Shown here in pieces: positions 12,701 to 23,597 of a stretch of 64,000 nt of DNA. Source of the DNA: Littorina saxatilis (Eukaryota > Mollusca > Gastropoda > Littorinimorpha > Littorinidae); NCBI RefSeq assembly GCF_037325665.1, contig NC_090248.1:20302137-20366136 (forward strand), read 5' to 3'. The translations under genes were made by a program, and so were the position numbers. The notes below the pieces were generated by a model that was not told the origin of the DNA, did not search any database, and was given only the letters and a program-made list of their open reading frames with translations. Each line of letters opens with the position of its first letter. The stretch's first letter is position 1.

Positions 12701-14497
12701 GTGCTGTCTACACAGTCACAGCAAGGACACAGTCCTATCCTCTTTCAGTGCAGGTCAGCATTATATTCTTAAGATGTGTCCTTTGTCTCACACATGAAAT
12801 TCTTATTTTAATTTTGATTCAGCTTCAGTCGAACCATGTGCAAAAATACAACAACAAACCTTTCTCTTAACAGAATATTAGCCCTAAAGCATGAGGACCA
12901 AAATGCGTGATTAAACAGTAACAGAAACAACACAAACGACACGTATAACTCTTGCTATCTACAGGTTGGTAATTATTCGGGGAAAACATTCATGTGCCTC
13001 TCAATATCTAACCAACAATCATCAGTACTAGCAGAACGGCCAAAAAGATAGGAATGACAAAGTAAAGGGGTTTTCGAAGCTGATCTCAAAACTTTGGCAA
13101 AGTTTGTTTGATAATGTTTATAATTGATGTTAGACATGTTGTTCTTTAAGATTCATTTTGTTAAATTATGTTAAACTATATATTTGGAACACAGTGACGG
13201 TGCCACAAAAAGTGGACTGCTCCATGCCATTTGTGATGTCATCCGTCGAATGACGTCCGAAGGGAATATTGACGCGTACATGTCTGTCAGACACATCCAG
13301 ATTGTCCGACCACAGTGCTTGATGTCCAAGGTAGGAGAGTTTATGAATGGTTAATGTAACACTTTTCATGAGCGAGATGAGCAACACACAAAAAACAACA
13401 TATGAGTGCACTCGATTACAAAGTAACTGTGTCTTCCAATATAGAGATATTTCTTTTGAGTATGAAGTTTGGTTCCTGAGTCTGTTCTCTTTACGTCTTA
13501 TTCATTATCCAAGAACAGTGATGTCAAGGTGGTATATGTATCTCAAAATCTATGTACTCATTTAAGAATTATTCACCAGGACAGTTCACTTCAATCGTTT
13601 TCTATTTTTAACAGTGAAACAATCTTTCCGTAAATAACATAAGATTTCAATTAGCTGGAATTAAGCAAAGCCTTTAGACTTGTTCGATTACTTTTTGTAC
13701 TATCAAGAGAACAAAATCACATATTTTCACAGAATCATTTAGGAAACTATCGCAATCAGGAACACGATGCTGTTCACATGCAATGCAAGAGTAACACATA
13801 GCAGGCATAGACTGCTGATGCATACAATGACAGTGTCAGCCGTAGCAATACAATATGTTTTTCTATTAGGGCTTTATTATGGACTGTGAACTCAATAAAT
13901 GTTAAAAGAATTGCAAAGAATAGTTAAGGGATCTTGAAAGTTGAGACAAGAAAAATGCATAGAATTGGTACTACACACATAGTACTATCTTGGTTCAAAA
14001 CTATTATGTATGCAAGATATTAAGATCAATCTAAAAATAATGTTGATCAATGCTTTTTATCAAGCCCTTCTCATCTATCTGTTATCACGATTGGCATAAC
14101 AATATACGTACAGCATTACCAAGGCAGAGGTGACAGTCATTATAAGCATTTGTCTTTGTTTATTGCGCGTTTTACTACATACAGAAGCTATGTTAAATGT
14201 TGTATCATTCTGGTTTTTTTTAATGATGGATCGTTGGCTTGGTATGACCTTTTGACTGGAAATAGTGTTCTGATGACTTCATATTCAAAAACAGCTTTGC
14301 ACAGCATAAATCATAACCTAGGCTGAATTTCTTAAAAAGCCAGTGTTGCTTGAAAAACATCGTACGACGAACAGTTCATTTGGCTTTTAATTCATCACAC
14401 TTCTTCATTATTGCAGGTGCAGTATCGGTTCATCTACCGAGCGGTGCAAGAATACAAGAAGAGGAATGATGTGTACGCCAACGCATCACTGTTGTAG
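247..14497 (+). CDS. Receptor-type protein tyrosine phosphatase, 3' part (D1 and D2)
   Basis: Thirteen exons: 247-283, 949-1046, 8316-8441, 8925-9076, 9279-9414, 9814-9957, 10435-10534, 10941-11014, 11399-11533, 12153-12281, 12584-12753, 13195-13330 and 14417-14497 (TAG). All have AG/GT borders and matching phases and together give 505 residues. The product would hydrolyse phosphotyrosine on the cytoplasmic side of the plasma membrane. Family marks in order are YIAAQGP, KCEQYWP, WPDHGIP and [10 protein letters not shown] in D1. They are followed by the usual linker ([15 protein letters not shown]) and a second PTP fold. The extracellular, transmembrane and first D1 exons must lie before base 1, so the receptor subtype cannot be named. 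The start of the 12584 exon was chosen because only the AG at 12582-12583 keeps the frame. The protein stops soon after D2. Exons 2 and 3 are separated by a 7.3-kb repeat-filled intron. Being a PTP is near certain; individual exon edges are inferred. Confidence 0.93.
1122..1621 (-). mobile_element. Non-autonomous Helitron copy 1
   Basis: Read on the minus strand it starts TCTATATATA and ends ATCATCTAG, with GC-rich CCGGCGAAGC hairpins just before the terminal CTAG. Flanking bases are A on one side and T on the other, as Helitrons require, with no target duplication. It carries a (GACA)n run near the TC end and a GCGCTGCGCGCT palindromic block. No protein is encoded. It sits in intron 2 of the phosphatase gene. 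Confidence 0.75.
1732..1800 (+). other. Hammerhead-like motif of a Penelope-like relic
   Basis: The stretch CTGACGA, then GGCC/ACGA/GGCC, then GAAAT resembles the catalytic core of hammerhead ribozymes, which Penelope-like retroelements are known to carry. Flanking CACC and GGTG can pair. One extra A precedes stem II and no clear cleavage-site stem was found, so activity is doubtful. Confidence 0.3.
2147..2180. repeat. Poly-A tract
   Basis: A run of over 30 A follows a stretch (1856-2140) that starts with AAT repeats and a TATAGCGC...GCGCTTTAC block seen in other retroposon-like pieces of the window. It may be a retroposon tail. Confidence 0.6.
2230..2430. repeat. Interspersed repeat, partner at 43090-43290
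   Basis: It shares with 43090-43290 an ordered series of blocks: GATTGA, TTTCTTAGCCCTATA, ACATACAGACA and CATCACAAACAGAA. The two are diverged and no ends are defined. It is preceded by a short Helitron-like CCGGCTTCGCCGGGG piece. Confidence 0.5.
2576..3126 (-). mobile_element. Rearranged Helitron fragments
   Basis: Two adjacent partial copies (about 2743-2863 and 2926-3126) of the internal and TC-end part of the Helitron family lie head to tail. The second ends in CACA repeats and AGTCGTATATATA. The CTAG end is missing. Confidence 0.6.
3308..3779 (+). mobile_element. Non-autonomous Helitron copy 2 (ends proven by empty site)
   Basis: It begins TCTATATATATATACGACTA and ends ATCATCTAG, preceded by the hairpin sequence CCGGCGAAGCCGG. 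The left neighbour is GCA and the right neighbour TACCATAT. The sister duplicate at about 5091 reads GCATACCATAT without the element, which is exactly A|T insertion without target duplication. It is 472 bp, has no ORF of interest and contains a (TCTG)n run. Confidence 0.85.
4247..4406. mobile_element. Fold-back MITE
   Basis: Inverted arms of about 45 bp (GCTATTCCGACTTGGTCG ... CGACCAAGTCGGAATAGC) enclose about 70 bp. Each arm also carries TTTTCTTCCACACGA or its complement. It has no coding capacity and no certain target duplication. Confidence 0.7.
6462..6621. mobile_element. Fold-back MITE, left arm copy
   Basis: TTACAACACTCGTGGTTTTT ... AAAAACCACTCGTGTTGTAA forms arms of about 70 bp around a short centre. 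It is the left partner of the copy at 6726-6885. Confidence 0.75.
6726..6885. mobile_element. Fold-back MITE, right arm copy
   Basis: This is the mirror copy of the element at 6462-6621 across the (TA)n centre, differing at a few bases (for example CCAGAGG against CCAAAGG when oriented alike). Confidence 0.75.
8222..8308 (+). repeat. (TATTG)n / (TATCG)n pentanucleotide repeat
   Basis: Perfect and near-perfect TATTG units end seven bases before the splice acceptor of phosphatase exon 3 (8316). The array replaces most of the usual pyrimidine tract. Confidence 0.9.
10941..14497 (+). other. PTP D2 pseudophosphatase domain exons
   Basis: D2 retains the fold marks ([23 protein letters not shown]). 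Its WPD-loop position reads [10 protein letters not shown] and its P-loop position reads [11 protein letters not shown]. The Cys is kept, but the invariant Arg of CX5R is Lys and the WPD proline pattern is lost. Membrane-distal D2 domains of receptor PTPs are commonly inactive and act in regulation or docking. Loss of activity here is inferred from the sequence only. Confidence 0.85.
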
Positions 14498-14882
14498 GAA
14501 CACAAGAAACAAAAATGTTCTTGTTGACATTGCTATAAATGTATAAGGAATACAATAGCGTTCAGTTCGTTTTAACCTAGCCTCCCATATACAGTTGGAG
14601 AGTGGAAGGGGACCAGGACATGCACAGATTTTAAGTATGATCAAGTAAAAGTTAAACACCGATATTAGAAATGTTGGTCGAAGTAAGCGGATCAGCCACC
14701 TTTGGTCAGCTGTTCTATTTTTAATCCCAAAAAGCCGTGGGTTTTTTTTTTACAGTTGGTCAAATCCTAATTTCTCCGTGAGCCTATCAACGCAGATGAG
14801 TGTTAGACACGCGGCTGTATAGTTTTTTTTAATAATTATATTATGTTAACATTTCACATCTGTTACTCGCGTTTGGAATAAA
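14498..14882 (+). other. Putative 3' UTR of the phosphatase gene
   Basis: The first AATAAA after the stop codon is at 14877-14882, giving a possible 3' UTR of about 400 bases. No transcript end was seen; the assignment rests only on the hexamer and its distance. Confidence 0.4.
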
Positions 14883-15949
14883 ATCAAGCACACTTTTACA
14901 CTGTTATTCTGCTGTGGTGGTAAAGACAGAATCTGATAAATTTGTGCTCTTTTCGTGTTGTGGTATCTGTATCAAAACTGTCTTTAGTCAGTGAGAGTAG
15001 CAGATGGAATGTACACCCTTTCCTTGTGTTCCAACGTCATATATTGTATAACATTGCTTTATTTTCTTAGATTTAACTTGTATTGTTGTTCTGTTGTGTT
15101 AAATTTACTGTGCTGTTAAAGGGAAATACTTTCATCATTTGTCATCGGTACCAGAATGTACAGTCAGGAAAGAATTACAGATGACGTGTTTTCACCTTTT
15201 CCTTGTGTACTGCAGGAATGTCGGTTTTCTGAAGCAAAACCGTGTGTGAAACCGCTTCTTTTTAAATGTAATTAGGTGTGTATCCATTCGTTGTGTATCG
15301 ATAGATTTTCATTTTGGGAAAACAGATAATAACTCTACATTGTCGAAGTCACAAAGTATGAGAGCGACATAACTTGGTACCATAGCATGCTTGCAATACT
15401 GTGTTGAAGGAGGTTCATTTCGATTCATAAAACAACCACACTCATGGATTATATATTGATTTGCATGTATTCAGGCGTATAGCTGCTATGCTAAATGCGT
15501 CATGCGTGGGTTTTCCACACCAGAGATGTAGTTTATCAGCAGTTAAAAGTTGTGTACTTTTGAATCGCAGGAAAGTTGTTCCCATAAGCCATAACTGAAA
15601 CCCCATGAGCTATCAATGATTTCGGATGGTTACTTGGTGAATAACGTTCGATTTCCGGGTGAATAACATGAATAAACACCCCTTGTAGTTTACAGATGGC
15701 AAGACGCGGGGGTAGAATAATATTAGATAAAGTATGACCAGGAATGAAGGGCATGTTTATCTGAAATTGCCAGAACGTGGCATGTTCTTGACGACTTAGA
15801 CTTAACCTAAAAGACATGTGATATCTTCTGAAGTATAATCAGAGAACCTAATTCTATTAGCATAACATACTTGTGCTTAGCCTAAGTTTACCCAAACGCA
15901 AGGAGCTTCACTTGACTTAAGAACTTACAAATGCTTGGTTTAAGGTACT

Positions 15950-16395
15950 ATTATTTATTTATTTATTTGGGAGATTTATATAGCGCTTGACGTTCTCCAA
16001 GCGCTTTACATATTAATTTCTGCCGTGTGAGATGGAATTTTTTACACAATATATTACGCATTCACATCGGCAAGTAAATCTCAAGCCATTACGGCGAATA
16101 TTTACTTTGCACGGCCTATTATTCCAAGTCACACGGGTATTTCGTGGACATTTTTTTTATCTATGCCAATACAATTTTGCCAGGAAAGACCCTTTTGTCA
16201 ATCGTGGGATCTTTAACGTGCACACCCCAATGTAGTGTACGTGAAGGGACCTCGGTTTTTTTGTCTCATCCGAAAGACTAGCACTTGAACCCACCACCTG
16301 GGCTAGGAAAGGGGGAAGAAAATTGCTCGCTCTTTACGGAGGGCACCTAGGATGTTCCCGTTTGGTGAGCGCTCAAATGGAAGGGTGTTTGTACT
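15950..16395 (-). mobile_element. SINE-like retroposon with (AAATA)n tail
   Basis: On the minus strand the element ends in GCGCTATATAAATCTCCC followed by AAATAAATAAATAAATAA. Inside are the blocks GGGATCTTTAACGTGCACAC and CTCATCCGAAAGAC (plus-strand reading), which I associate with retroposon consensus sequences of invertebrates. A similar block sits at 47930-48000. No promoter boxes were identified. Confidence 0.55.
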
Positions 16396-16540
16396 GTGTG
16401 TAAAAGCCTGACAGTATCTGTGATGGTTTACAGGAGGCTTACTGTGCCTTTAATGCAAGAACAATTGTGCTTTTTTTTTCTTTTAACAAAACTCTGGCTT
16501 AAACTGGTACCTGAATGCTTTCTCCGCACCCATTAACAAA

Positions 16541-16573
<33 letters not shown>

Positions 16574-16634
16574 GTGTGGCTGTGTGTGTGTGTGTGTGTG
16601 TGTGCGTGCGTGCGTGTGTGTGGCTATGTGTGTG
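16541..16634. repeat. (TG)n microsatellite
   Basis: Imperfect TG array with GC and GGC interruptions. Confidence 0.9.
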
Positions 16635-16920
16635 GGGCTATTGTTGTTTAAAATTTAAGCTGAATGTTTTCTTAACATGGGATCATTATTTGCTTCAAAT
16701 GTTAGAAATTATCTGTTAACCACCTTTTTAAATACTCACACCCCTCCTCCATTTGCTGCGTCTTTTCCATCACGTTTTCTTCCTCACTGTCAGTATCAGC
16801 AACATCAGTTTTGACCGTTTGGCTTTTGTATACAATGCTTGAATAAAGATCAAAAAGTCTGGTATATTTCTCGTGCTATTACCTTATCTTTCCTGTCGTG
16901 TCATAGACACAGTCTTTACT

Positions 16921-16946
16921 ACACACACACACAGATATTCTCATCG

Positions 16947-16990
<44 letters not shown>
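16921..16990. repeat. (CA)n microsatellite
   Basis: Two CA runs are separated by GATATTCTCATCGACACG. The region 17070-17200 is a degenerate TG-rich continuation. Confidence 0.85.
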
Positions 16991-16995
<5 letters not shown>

Positions 16996-17799
16996 CAGAG
17001 GGCAGATATAGTCTGCTACCAAAAGCCTGTCAAAATTCCATCCTTGCATGTTATAGCTAGCCTCCCATTGAGTGTGTGCGGGCGTATGTGTGTGTGTGAG
17101 CGAGTTCGCGTGTGTACGCTTAGGTGCGCGTGTATATGCCCTGGTATGTGTGGGTGTGCGTATGCGTGTAAGTGTTTTTGTGTGTGTATGTAAGTGTGTG
17201 TCAGTTAAAAATCCATCCGTGCATTTTTAAGCCTACGAGCATCTCCCACTGAGAGATTGATAACACGGGAAGGCTTCCTGCAGGGGGAGAATAAGATAAA
17301 TAAGTGAATTGAATAAAAACAAGGATTTTTCTTCAGCTGCTGTTACAGTAATGCCTTGCAGACATGCCTAATAGCTTATCAAAATCCTGTGTTTTCAATA
17401 AGTAGTGCGTATGTTTATATGTGCTTGTAAGTCCGTATGTGCGCGTTTGTGTGCATTGTTTGTATGTGTACGTGATAGAAAGATGTAAAGTAAGGTTTTT
17501 CGTTTACCCCAATACCATATATGTTCTCGTACACGTGCAGTCATTTTGTAGAGTAGGACATCATTTCATGTCACAACGACATGACTTTTGCCTGGCTGGG
17601 GTGGAGAAAAAAACCCACAACATGACGACCAAAAAAATGCTAATCCTTTTACATAAATCCTGGGTGACCCATACGGTAAGAAACATGAAGATTCAATTAG
17701 CAGTCCGTAAAATACTGCTTCTATTCAAAGAGAAAGGGCAGGTAAGGGTGTGTCAATTTACTTATTTCATTCGGTGCCACAGTCGGCCCAATTCGCTGC

Positions 17800-17867
17800 G
17801 TGTGTGTGTGTTTGTGTGTGTGGGTGTGTGTGTGTGTGTGTGTGTGTGGGTGTGTGTGAGTGGGTTA

Positions 17868-17917
<50 letters not shown>
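17800..17917. repeat. (TG)n microsatellite
   Basis: Compound TG/GGGTG array just before a Helentron-like element. Confidence 0.9.
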
Positions 17918-17918
<1 letters not shown>

Positions 17919-17972
17919 TACAAGTGTATAATCAGGCCCTGGGTCTTCATTCATTCTCTTCGTGTCGTCTGG

Positions 17973-18829
17973 TTTTTACATTTAGTCAAGTTATGACTAA
18001 ATGTTTTAACATCGAGGGGGGAATCGAGACGAGGGTCGTGGTGTATGTGCGTGCGTGTGTGCGTGCGTGTAGAGCGATTCAGACCAAACTACAGGACCGA
18101 TCTTTATGAAATTTGACATGAGAGTTCCTGGGTATGATATCCCCGAATTTTTTTTTAAATTTTTTTGATAAATGTCTTTGATGACATCATATCCGGCTTT
18201 TCGTGAAAGTTGAGGCGGCACTGTCACGCTCTCATTTTTCAACCAAATTGGTTGAAATTTTGGTCAAGTAGTCTTCGACGAAGCCCGGACTTCGGTATTG
18301 CATTTCAGTTTGGTGGCTTAAAAATTAATTAATGACTTTGGTCATTAAAAATCTGAAAATTGTAAAAAAAATTATTTTTTTCTAAAACGATCCAAATTTA
18401 CGTTCATCTTATTCTCCATCATTTGCTGATTCCAAAAACATATAAATATGTTATATTCAGATTAAAAACAAGCTCTGAAAATTAAATATATAAAAATTAT
18501 TATCAAAATTAAATTTTCGAAATCAATTTAAAAACACTTTCATCTTATTCCTTGTCGGTTCCTGATTCCAAAAACATATAGATATGATATGTTTGGATTA
18601 AAAACACGCTCAGAAAGTTAAAACAAAGAGAGGTACAGAAAAGCGTGCTATCCTTCTCAGCGCAAGTACTACCCCGCTCTTCCTGTCAATTTCACTGCCT
18701 TTGCCGTGCGCGGTGGACTGACGATGCTACGAGTATACGGTCTTGCTGCGTTGCATTGCGTTCAGTTTCATTCTGTGAGTTCGACAGCTACTTGACTAAA
18801 TGTTGTATTTTCGCCTTACGCGACTTGTT
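17973..18829 (+). mobile_element. Helentron-like non-autonomous element, copy 1
   Basis: Full-length reference copy. It begins TTTACATTTAGTCAAG, followed by a short palindrome (AGTCAAG/TATGACT), a GT-rich microsatellite and CCGATCTTTATGAAATTTGACATG. Near the other end is CTTGACTAAATGTTG, the inverse of the 5' subterminal sequence. A small hairpin (TCGC/CTTAC/GCGA) and CTTGTTTTC follow. Subterminal inverted repeats plus a 3' hairpin and T-rich flanks fit Helentron-associated elements. It has no protein. A 40-base block (TTTTTAATCCAAA-like, with ATATGTTTTTGGAATCAG) occurs twice inside, about 136 bp apart. Confidence 0.6.
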
Positions 18830-18999
18830 TTCTTCTTCTCCAGACTATTCAGCATAAATCAGTACGGGTTCATTTTGATTTACAACTGCAACACTTTTCT
18901 CTAACTGGGTGTAGTGCCCCAAAAAGTTGACAGATCAGTAACACTCGGTGCAAGAGCATAATCAAAATTCGCGAGCATAACACATGAACTAGTACGCAA

Positions 19000-20850
19000 T
19001 TAAGATGTTTTCAGTCCTCGTCGCCATACACCCTCTTCTCTTGTATTACCACAATCACCACCGCCAACCCGCACCTATCTACCCTGAGTGACAGGAAATG
19101 AGAAGTTTCTTTTGATAATGATTAACTTTAAAGACTCACTGTAGGCCCCAAGCCCAACCCTTTAATTGAACCTTGGGTATTTTGCAGTCCCAATTCCCAC
19201 CCTATACCCACATTCGCCGCGCCCCCCCCCCCCCCCCCCCCCCCCCTCCGCCCCTTCCATCACCATTAACAACATTAACAGCGGCAACGGCATCACTCCT
19301 TCACCCGTTCTGTGCCAAAGAACACGAACAGAGATGTAAAGGACAGACCCGCCCGCAAATCGACCTGAATTTAACAAAGGAATTATTCTGAAAGAATCGA
19401 TACAAGTTTGGTTTGTTACGCCATCATTTCAGAATGGAAGCGGAACAGGAGATTTGAAGCCATTTCCTTTTTTACTGTCATTTCTTTCAGACGCGGGGAC
19501 AGCAGTCTCTTTCAAGCTTTGTGCCAGACACTTAGAATGTATGGTCTCTGGTGGAATTTCATTTAGTGCAGGTTTTGCAGGACTAAGAAAACTATGTTAT
19601 GGAGCGTGTTAATTGTCAAAAGAACACAGAAAATTGCAGATTTTGTTCTGTGATAATTGTTTCAGTTTGACGTTTGATGGCATTTAACACTTTGCACCTT
19701 ACCATGGATGCCGTCCTCGTGAGGTGCGTGAAACAGAAACGTAGCTTGTCCGATTTGTATCGTACCTTCTTCACCCTCTAAAATCAGGGGTTTGGGAAAA
19801 CGCCAGTTCTTGATGCCACGCAGTAACACACGCTGATCGATTCATCTCACTTAAATATCAGGGTGCAGATAGAAAAGGGTCGTTTAACTCGTGTGTTGGA
19901 CAACATGTGTCCTGCTTCAAGCTGGACATGTCATTGCTATTCAAAATCTTCTGGGTTCATTACAGATTCAGGTCGCAACGGGTGTAAGTGGTGCTCTTTG
20001 CGTTCCTCGACTACTAGTATCACGTGCTACTCAAATTGAATCATGCGAGATTTTCATACCACAGAGGTTCGTTCCTCTTATGTTCCGGAAATTACCTTGT
20101 CGGGACAACACGGCACACTCCGTGTAACACTCCGACGACTGAAAGTTCCCTTTAAAAACACTGATTGAAATTCATTGTTTTCAGCAATAACACCGTTTCA
20201 AATGACAATATTGGTTTGTGGCATGAATGTTCGTTATTTAAGCATGACTTGATGCAAAAGGTTTTCTGCTAAAGCTAGGCAGCGTTTCAGTTCTTTGAAG
20301 TCCCCAGAGTCGAGATTCGGCCCAGGATTTGGACAGAACATGCAACGGCCTGACATGTTCCTCCAAAATCAATTCATCTCCGAAAAGGTTGCGCCACTGA
20401 ACTTTTCAGTTGAAGATTCTAGGTTAGAATTTCGTATAAAGGTAAAGAGCTGTTTATTGCGGGTGTAAAAGTGTTTGTATTTGAGTAGAATTACACCTAG
20501 GAAAAATAATTAGAATTTAAGGGAGTATACATTTGGATCTAGAATAAATGAAGATTAAAATTGCTATTGCCGGAAAAAAGTGGTTTTTTTTAGTGAAAGT
20601 AAACTGAATTCGAAGTTGACAATGAAGACCATAGCCACGTTGTTGCATAGCGCAAATACACGATGTTCGGAAATAACTCAGTCGAGGTTTTATGGGCTTT
20701 GGAAGAGATGCCCGTATGTGCACTGCAGTAACCTTTGCAGTCGATCAACATAGCAGATCACTCTTATAACCCAAATATGCAGTTAAACCACAACAGACAA
20801 CCCCTTCTTTAGACTTATAGATTAACCAATACCTTCGCCATAAGCTGATG
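19000..20850. other. No gene recognised
   Basis: Apart from a poly-C stretch at 19221-19246 I see neither a supported exon nor a repeat with a partner elsewhere in the window. Confidence 0.5.
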
Positions 20851-20855
20851 TTAAA

Positions 20856-20999
<144 letters not shown>

Positions 21000-21303
21000 G
21001 CAATCATCTACGTCATCCAAGTTTATTTTTAAAGAGGCTGTTTATATCATGGAATGTGTTGATTGCAAAAGTTAGAATCGGAAATAGTGGTGAGAAGTAT
21101 TTGGTTTAAACAGTGTTTTTATTCAAATACAAGTTTACAAAGCCATGAAATATATGTTTTGGTAAAAGAGCACAACAAGGTAATCTTATGAATGTGCTCT
21201 TAGAGACAAAATAATGAATTGGCGGACGATGTTGTAAATTCTTAATTCAAACCAATCAAAACAACAATAATAAGAATAACGAGAACAAAACTAGTACTTC
21301 ATC

Positions 21304-21337
<34 letters not shown>
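21304..21337. repeat. (CAA)n microsatellite
   Basis: Eleven CAA-type triplets. Confidence 0.9.
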
Positions 21338-21467
21338 CAAAAGCACACAATGGGAAGTGTTTGAGACGGATCATATCCAACCTCATCGTATCTGATCTAT
21401 TCCTGTTCTTTAGTTTTGATCTATCGTACAAACGACTTTGAGACTTTGAATAGTAATGTATCCTACA

Positions 21468-21864
21468 CTAGATGATTACCCGCTTCGCCGGGTACCGGCT
21501 TCGCCGGGAAGAAGTAGAGCCGAATACCCGGCTTCGCCGGGTGAGTGGCGCACCGTACGCCGGCTTCGCCGGGTGAGTGGCGCACCGTACGCGATTGACG
21601 CCACACGAAGGAAGGGAGATAAACGCGCAAAACACTGGAGAAGATAAGGAAGAGTTACTGGGAATGGATGTACAGAAAAACCATAAAAACCAAAATCGGT
21701 TCAGCGCTGCGCGCTGTGAACACGTGTTGAAAATGTTCATCGACCGGATTGTGTCCGGGGTCTACCTGAATATGCCCACCAAATTTGAAGCAGATTCATC
21801 GAGAACTTTGGCCGTGCATAGCGAACACACAGACAGACACACACAAGTCGTATATAGATATAGA
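21468..21864 (-). mobile_element. Non-autonomous Helitron copy 3
   Basis: Same family as 3308-3779, read on minus: TCTATATC start, CTAG end, flanked by A and T. It carries two CCGGCTTCGCCGGGTGAGTG units, one more than copy 1, so the 3' hairpin region has duplicated. Confidence 0.75.
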
Positions 21865-21892
21865 TACGTGTCATAACTAAGCCATATCTTGA

Positions 21893-22395
21893 CACGTCTG
21901 TATATCATGTAAATGAAGACGTGTCAATCTACAGTCTGGCAGGGACCTGAGAAATGACTTTTTTCGTCTCGAAATGATAAAGTCACCGAGACAAACTTCA
22001 TTCTCAAAGCGCTTTGTCATTCCTCCGTTAGAATTTTGAGAACATACACGTGACACTTTGATTCCATTTGTGGTGTCTTTTTGCACTTTGATTCGCTTTT
22101 AAATGTAGAGATTTCATTTTGGAAGAGAGGTTCAAGAAGACACTTCAATTTGGACACTCCGACTCCGTCTTGAAGTTTAAAGGTAGAAGGCACACAAGTA
22201 CAAAATGTAGGTTTAACAGAAAACTATGGCTTCCTGTGTGATACCAGCTAGGTTTACACTCGATGGTTGTTTTTTGTCAAATATTGAAAATCTCGCTTTC
22301 ACTAGCATTTAAATATTATTTATTTAAAAACAAAATAGTGTAAAACTTGTATCGCACAACAAGCCATGTAGTATTTTCTATATCTCGTAGTCATA
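21893..22395 (+). mobile_element. Fold-back element, older copy (partner 57797-58265)
   Basis: It shares GTATATCATGTAAATGA, GACAGGGACCTG, AAAGTCACCGAGACAA and AAGCCATGTAGTATT, in the same order, with the copy near 58 kb. Its terminal inverted arms (around CTATGGCTTCCTGTGTG and CACAACAAGCCATGTAG) are more decayed than in that copy. Confidence 0.6.
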
Positions 22396-22658
22396 AAAAC
22401 GAACCACACCTTCAACAATCCGTGCATGAAAACTTGATTCACGTGCTTTCCTCAGTCTTGAGCATTAACTAATATTTACATCATTCAGAAAACCGACCAG
22501 CGCTGTGCTAGGGCTCGTTTTGAAAAACGAAATCTACATTGGCCATCCATGTGAGTCAGTAATTATGATGATTTTGACGCCCTTGGTGTCAAATGCGTTG
22601 TTGTTTAGAAGCGTTTCATAGTATTTCTCCAAACGTTTTGCGCATGATATGTACGCGT

Positions 22659-22661
22659 GGG

Positions 22662-22708
<47 letters not shown>
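22659..22708. repeat. (TTG)n microsatellite
   Basis: Uninterrupted GTT/TTG triplets. Confidence 0.95.
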
Positions 22709-22710
<2 letters not shown>

Positions 22711-23597
22711 CAGTTTCGGAAATATCGCTCTCTTCTTTTTCATTGTTTGTTTGTCGGCTTTTTCGTTTTCGTTTTCTTTGTATCGTCTATTTTGATTCTT
22801 TTTCTTTCATTTCAACGTTTCCACATTTCTGTATACATACTCTTTTACACAAAAGTAACAAATGTTAGGTTGTAGTGTATCCGCTGTACCCGTCTTATTA
22901 GAACATGTCTGGTGCATTGTTAACAGATCAGCTGATGAGCTTGCATAACAAAACAGTTCCCCAATAAATCACATTTATTCAAATACAGAACAATGAGAAA
23001 TAAGGGCTCAAGCAGGTATTTCATGTATCTATTGCTAGATATGTTAATACATTTATCGTTTGTTGATTTACCCGGTGATGGAAGTGTGAAACCTCTTTGT
23101 GCAGACCAGTTCAAACACAGGCCCAGACCCAGACCCGGACCCCGACACACTGACCTTCAGACTTCGCTGGGACACAAGCCTTTCAGCACTGTGGACTCAT
23201 CATTTAATCTGTTACGCTTCGTTCCCATTGTAGCCTTTAAACATCGTGTGGTAGAGACAACCTTTGTTGCAAACGTTGCGTGTAAGCTTCTGAAAAAAAG
23301 ACCCACTGCATTTGTGGCAATCGTATTCTCAAGAAATAATATACTCGTTACACAGACAGTAGAACTTTCAGGAAGAAGCTAGAGTACCTACAACAGTGGA
23401 AGTCGAATTTGTAAGAAATCTATTTTCCCAACAGAGACATTTAAGTTTTCAGGAATGCAATACAAGTAACAGATCCAGTCTCATTTTTGAAGAACACTAC
23501 ACGTGTCACAGGTAACGTTGAGTTTTGAATAACTGTAAAAGTCGAATTTTCAAGAAACACTTTATAATTAGGTCAGTGGTAGTCAACGCTTTCAACC

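Noticed and set aside
18645-18857. A cysteine-rich frame (LSFSAQVLPRSSCQFHC) seen again at 32515-32772 and 63243-63431
   Set aside because: It recurs only because it lies in the same end of the Helentron-like repeat. Copies differ by stops and length, and no start or splice context is kept.
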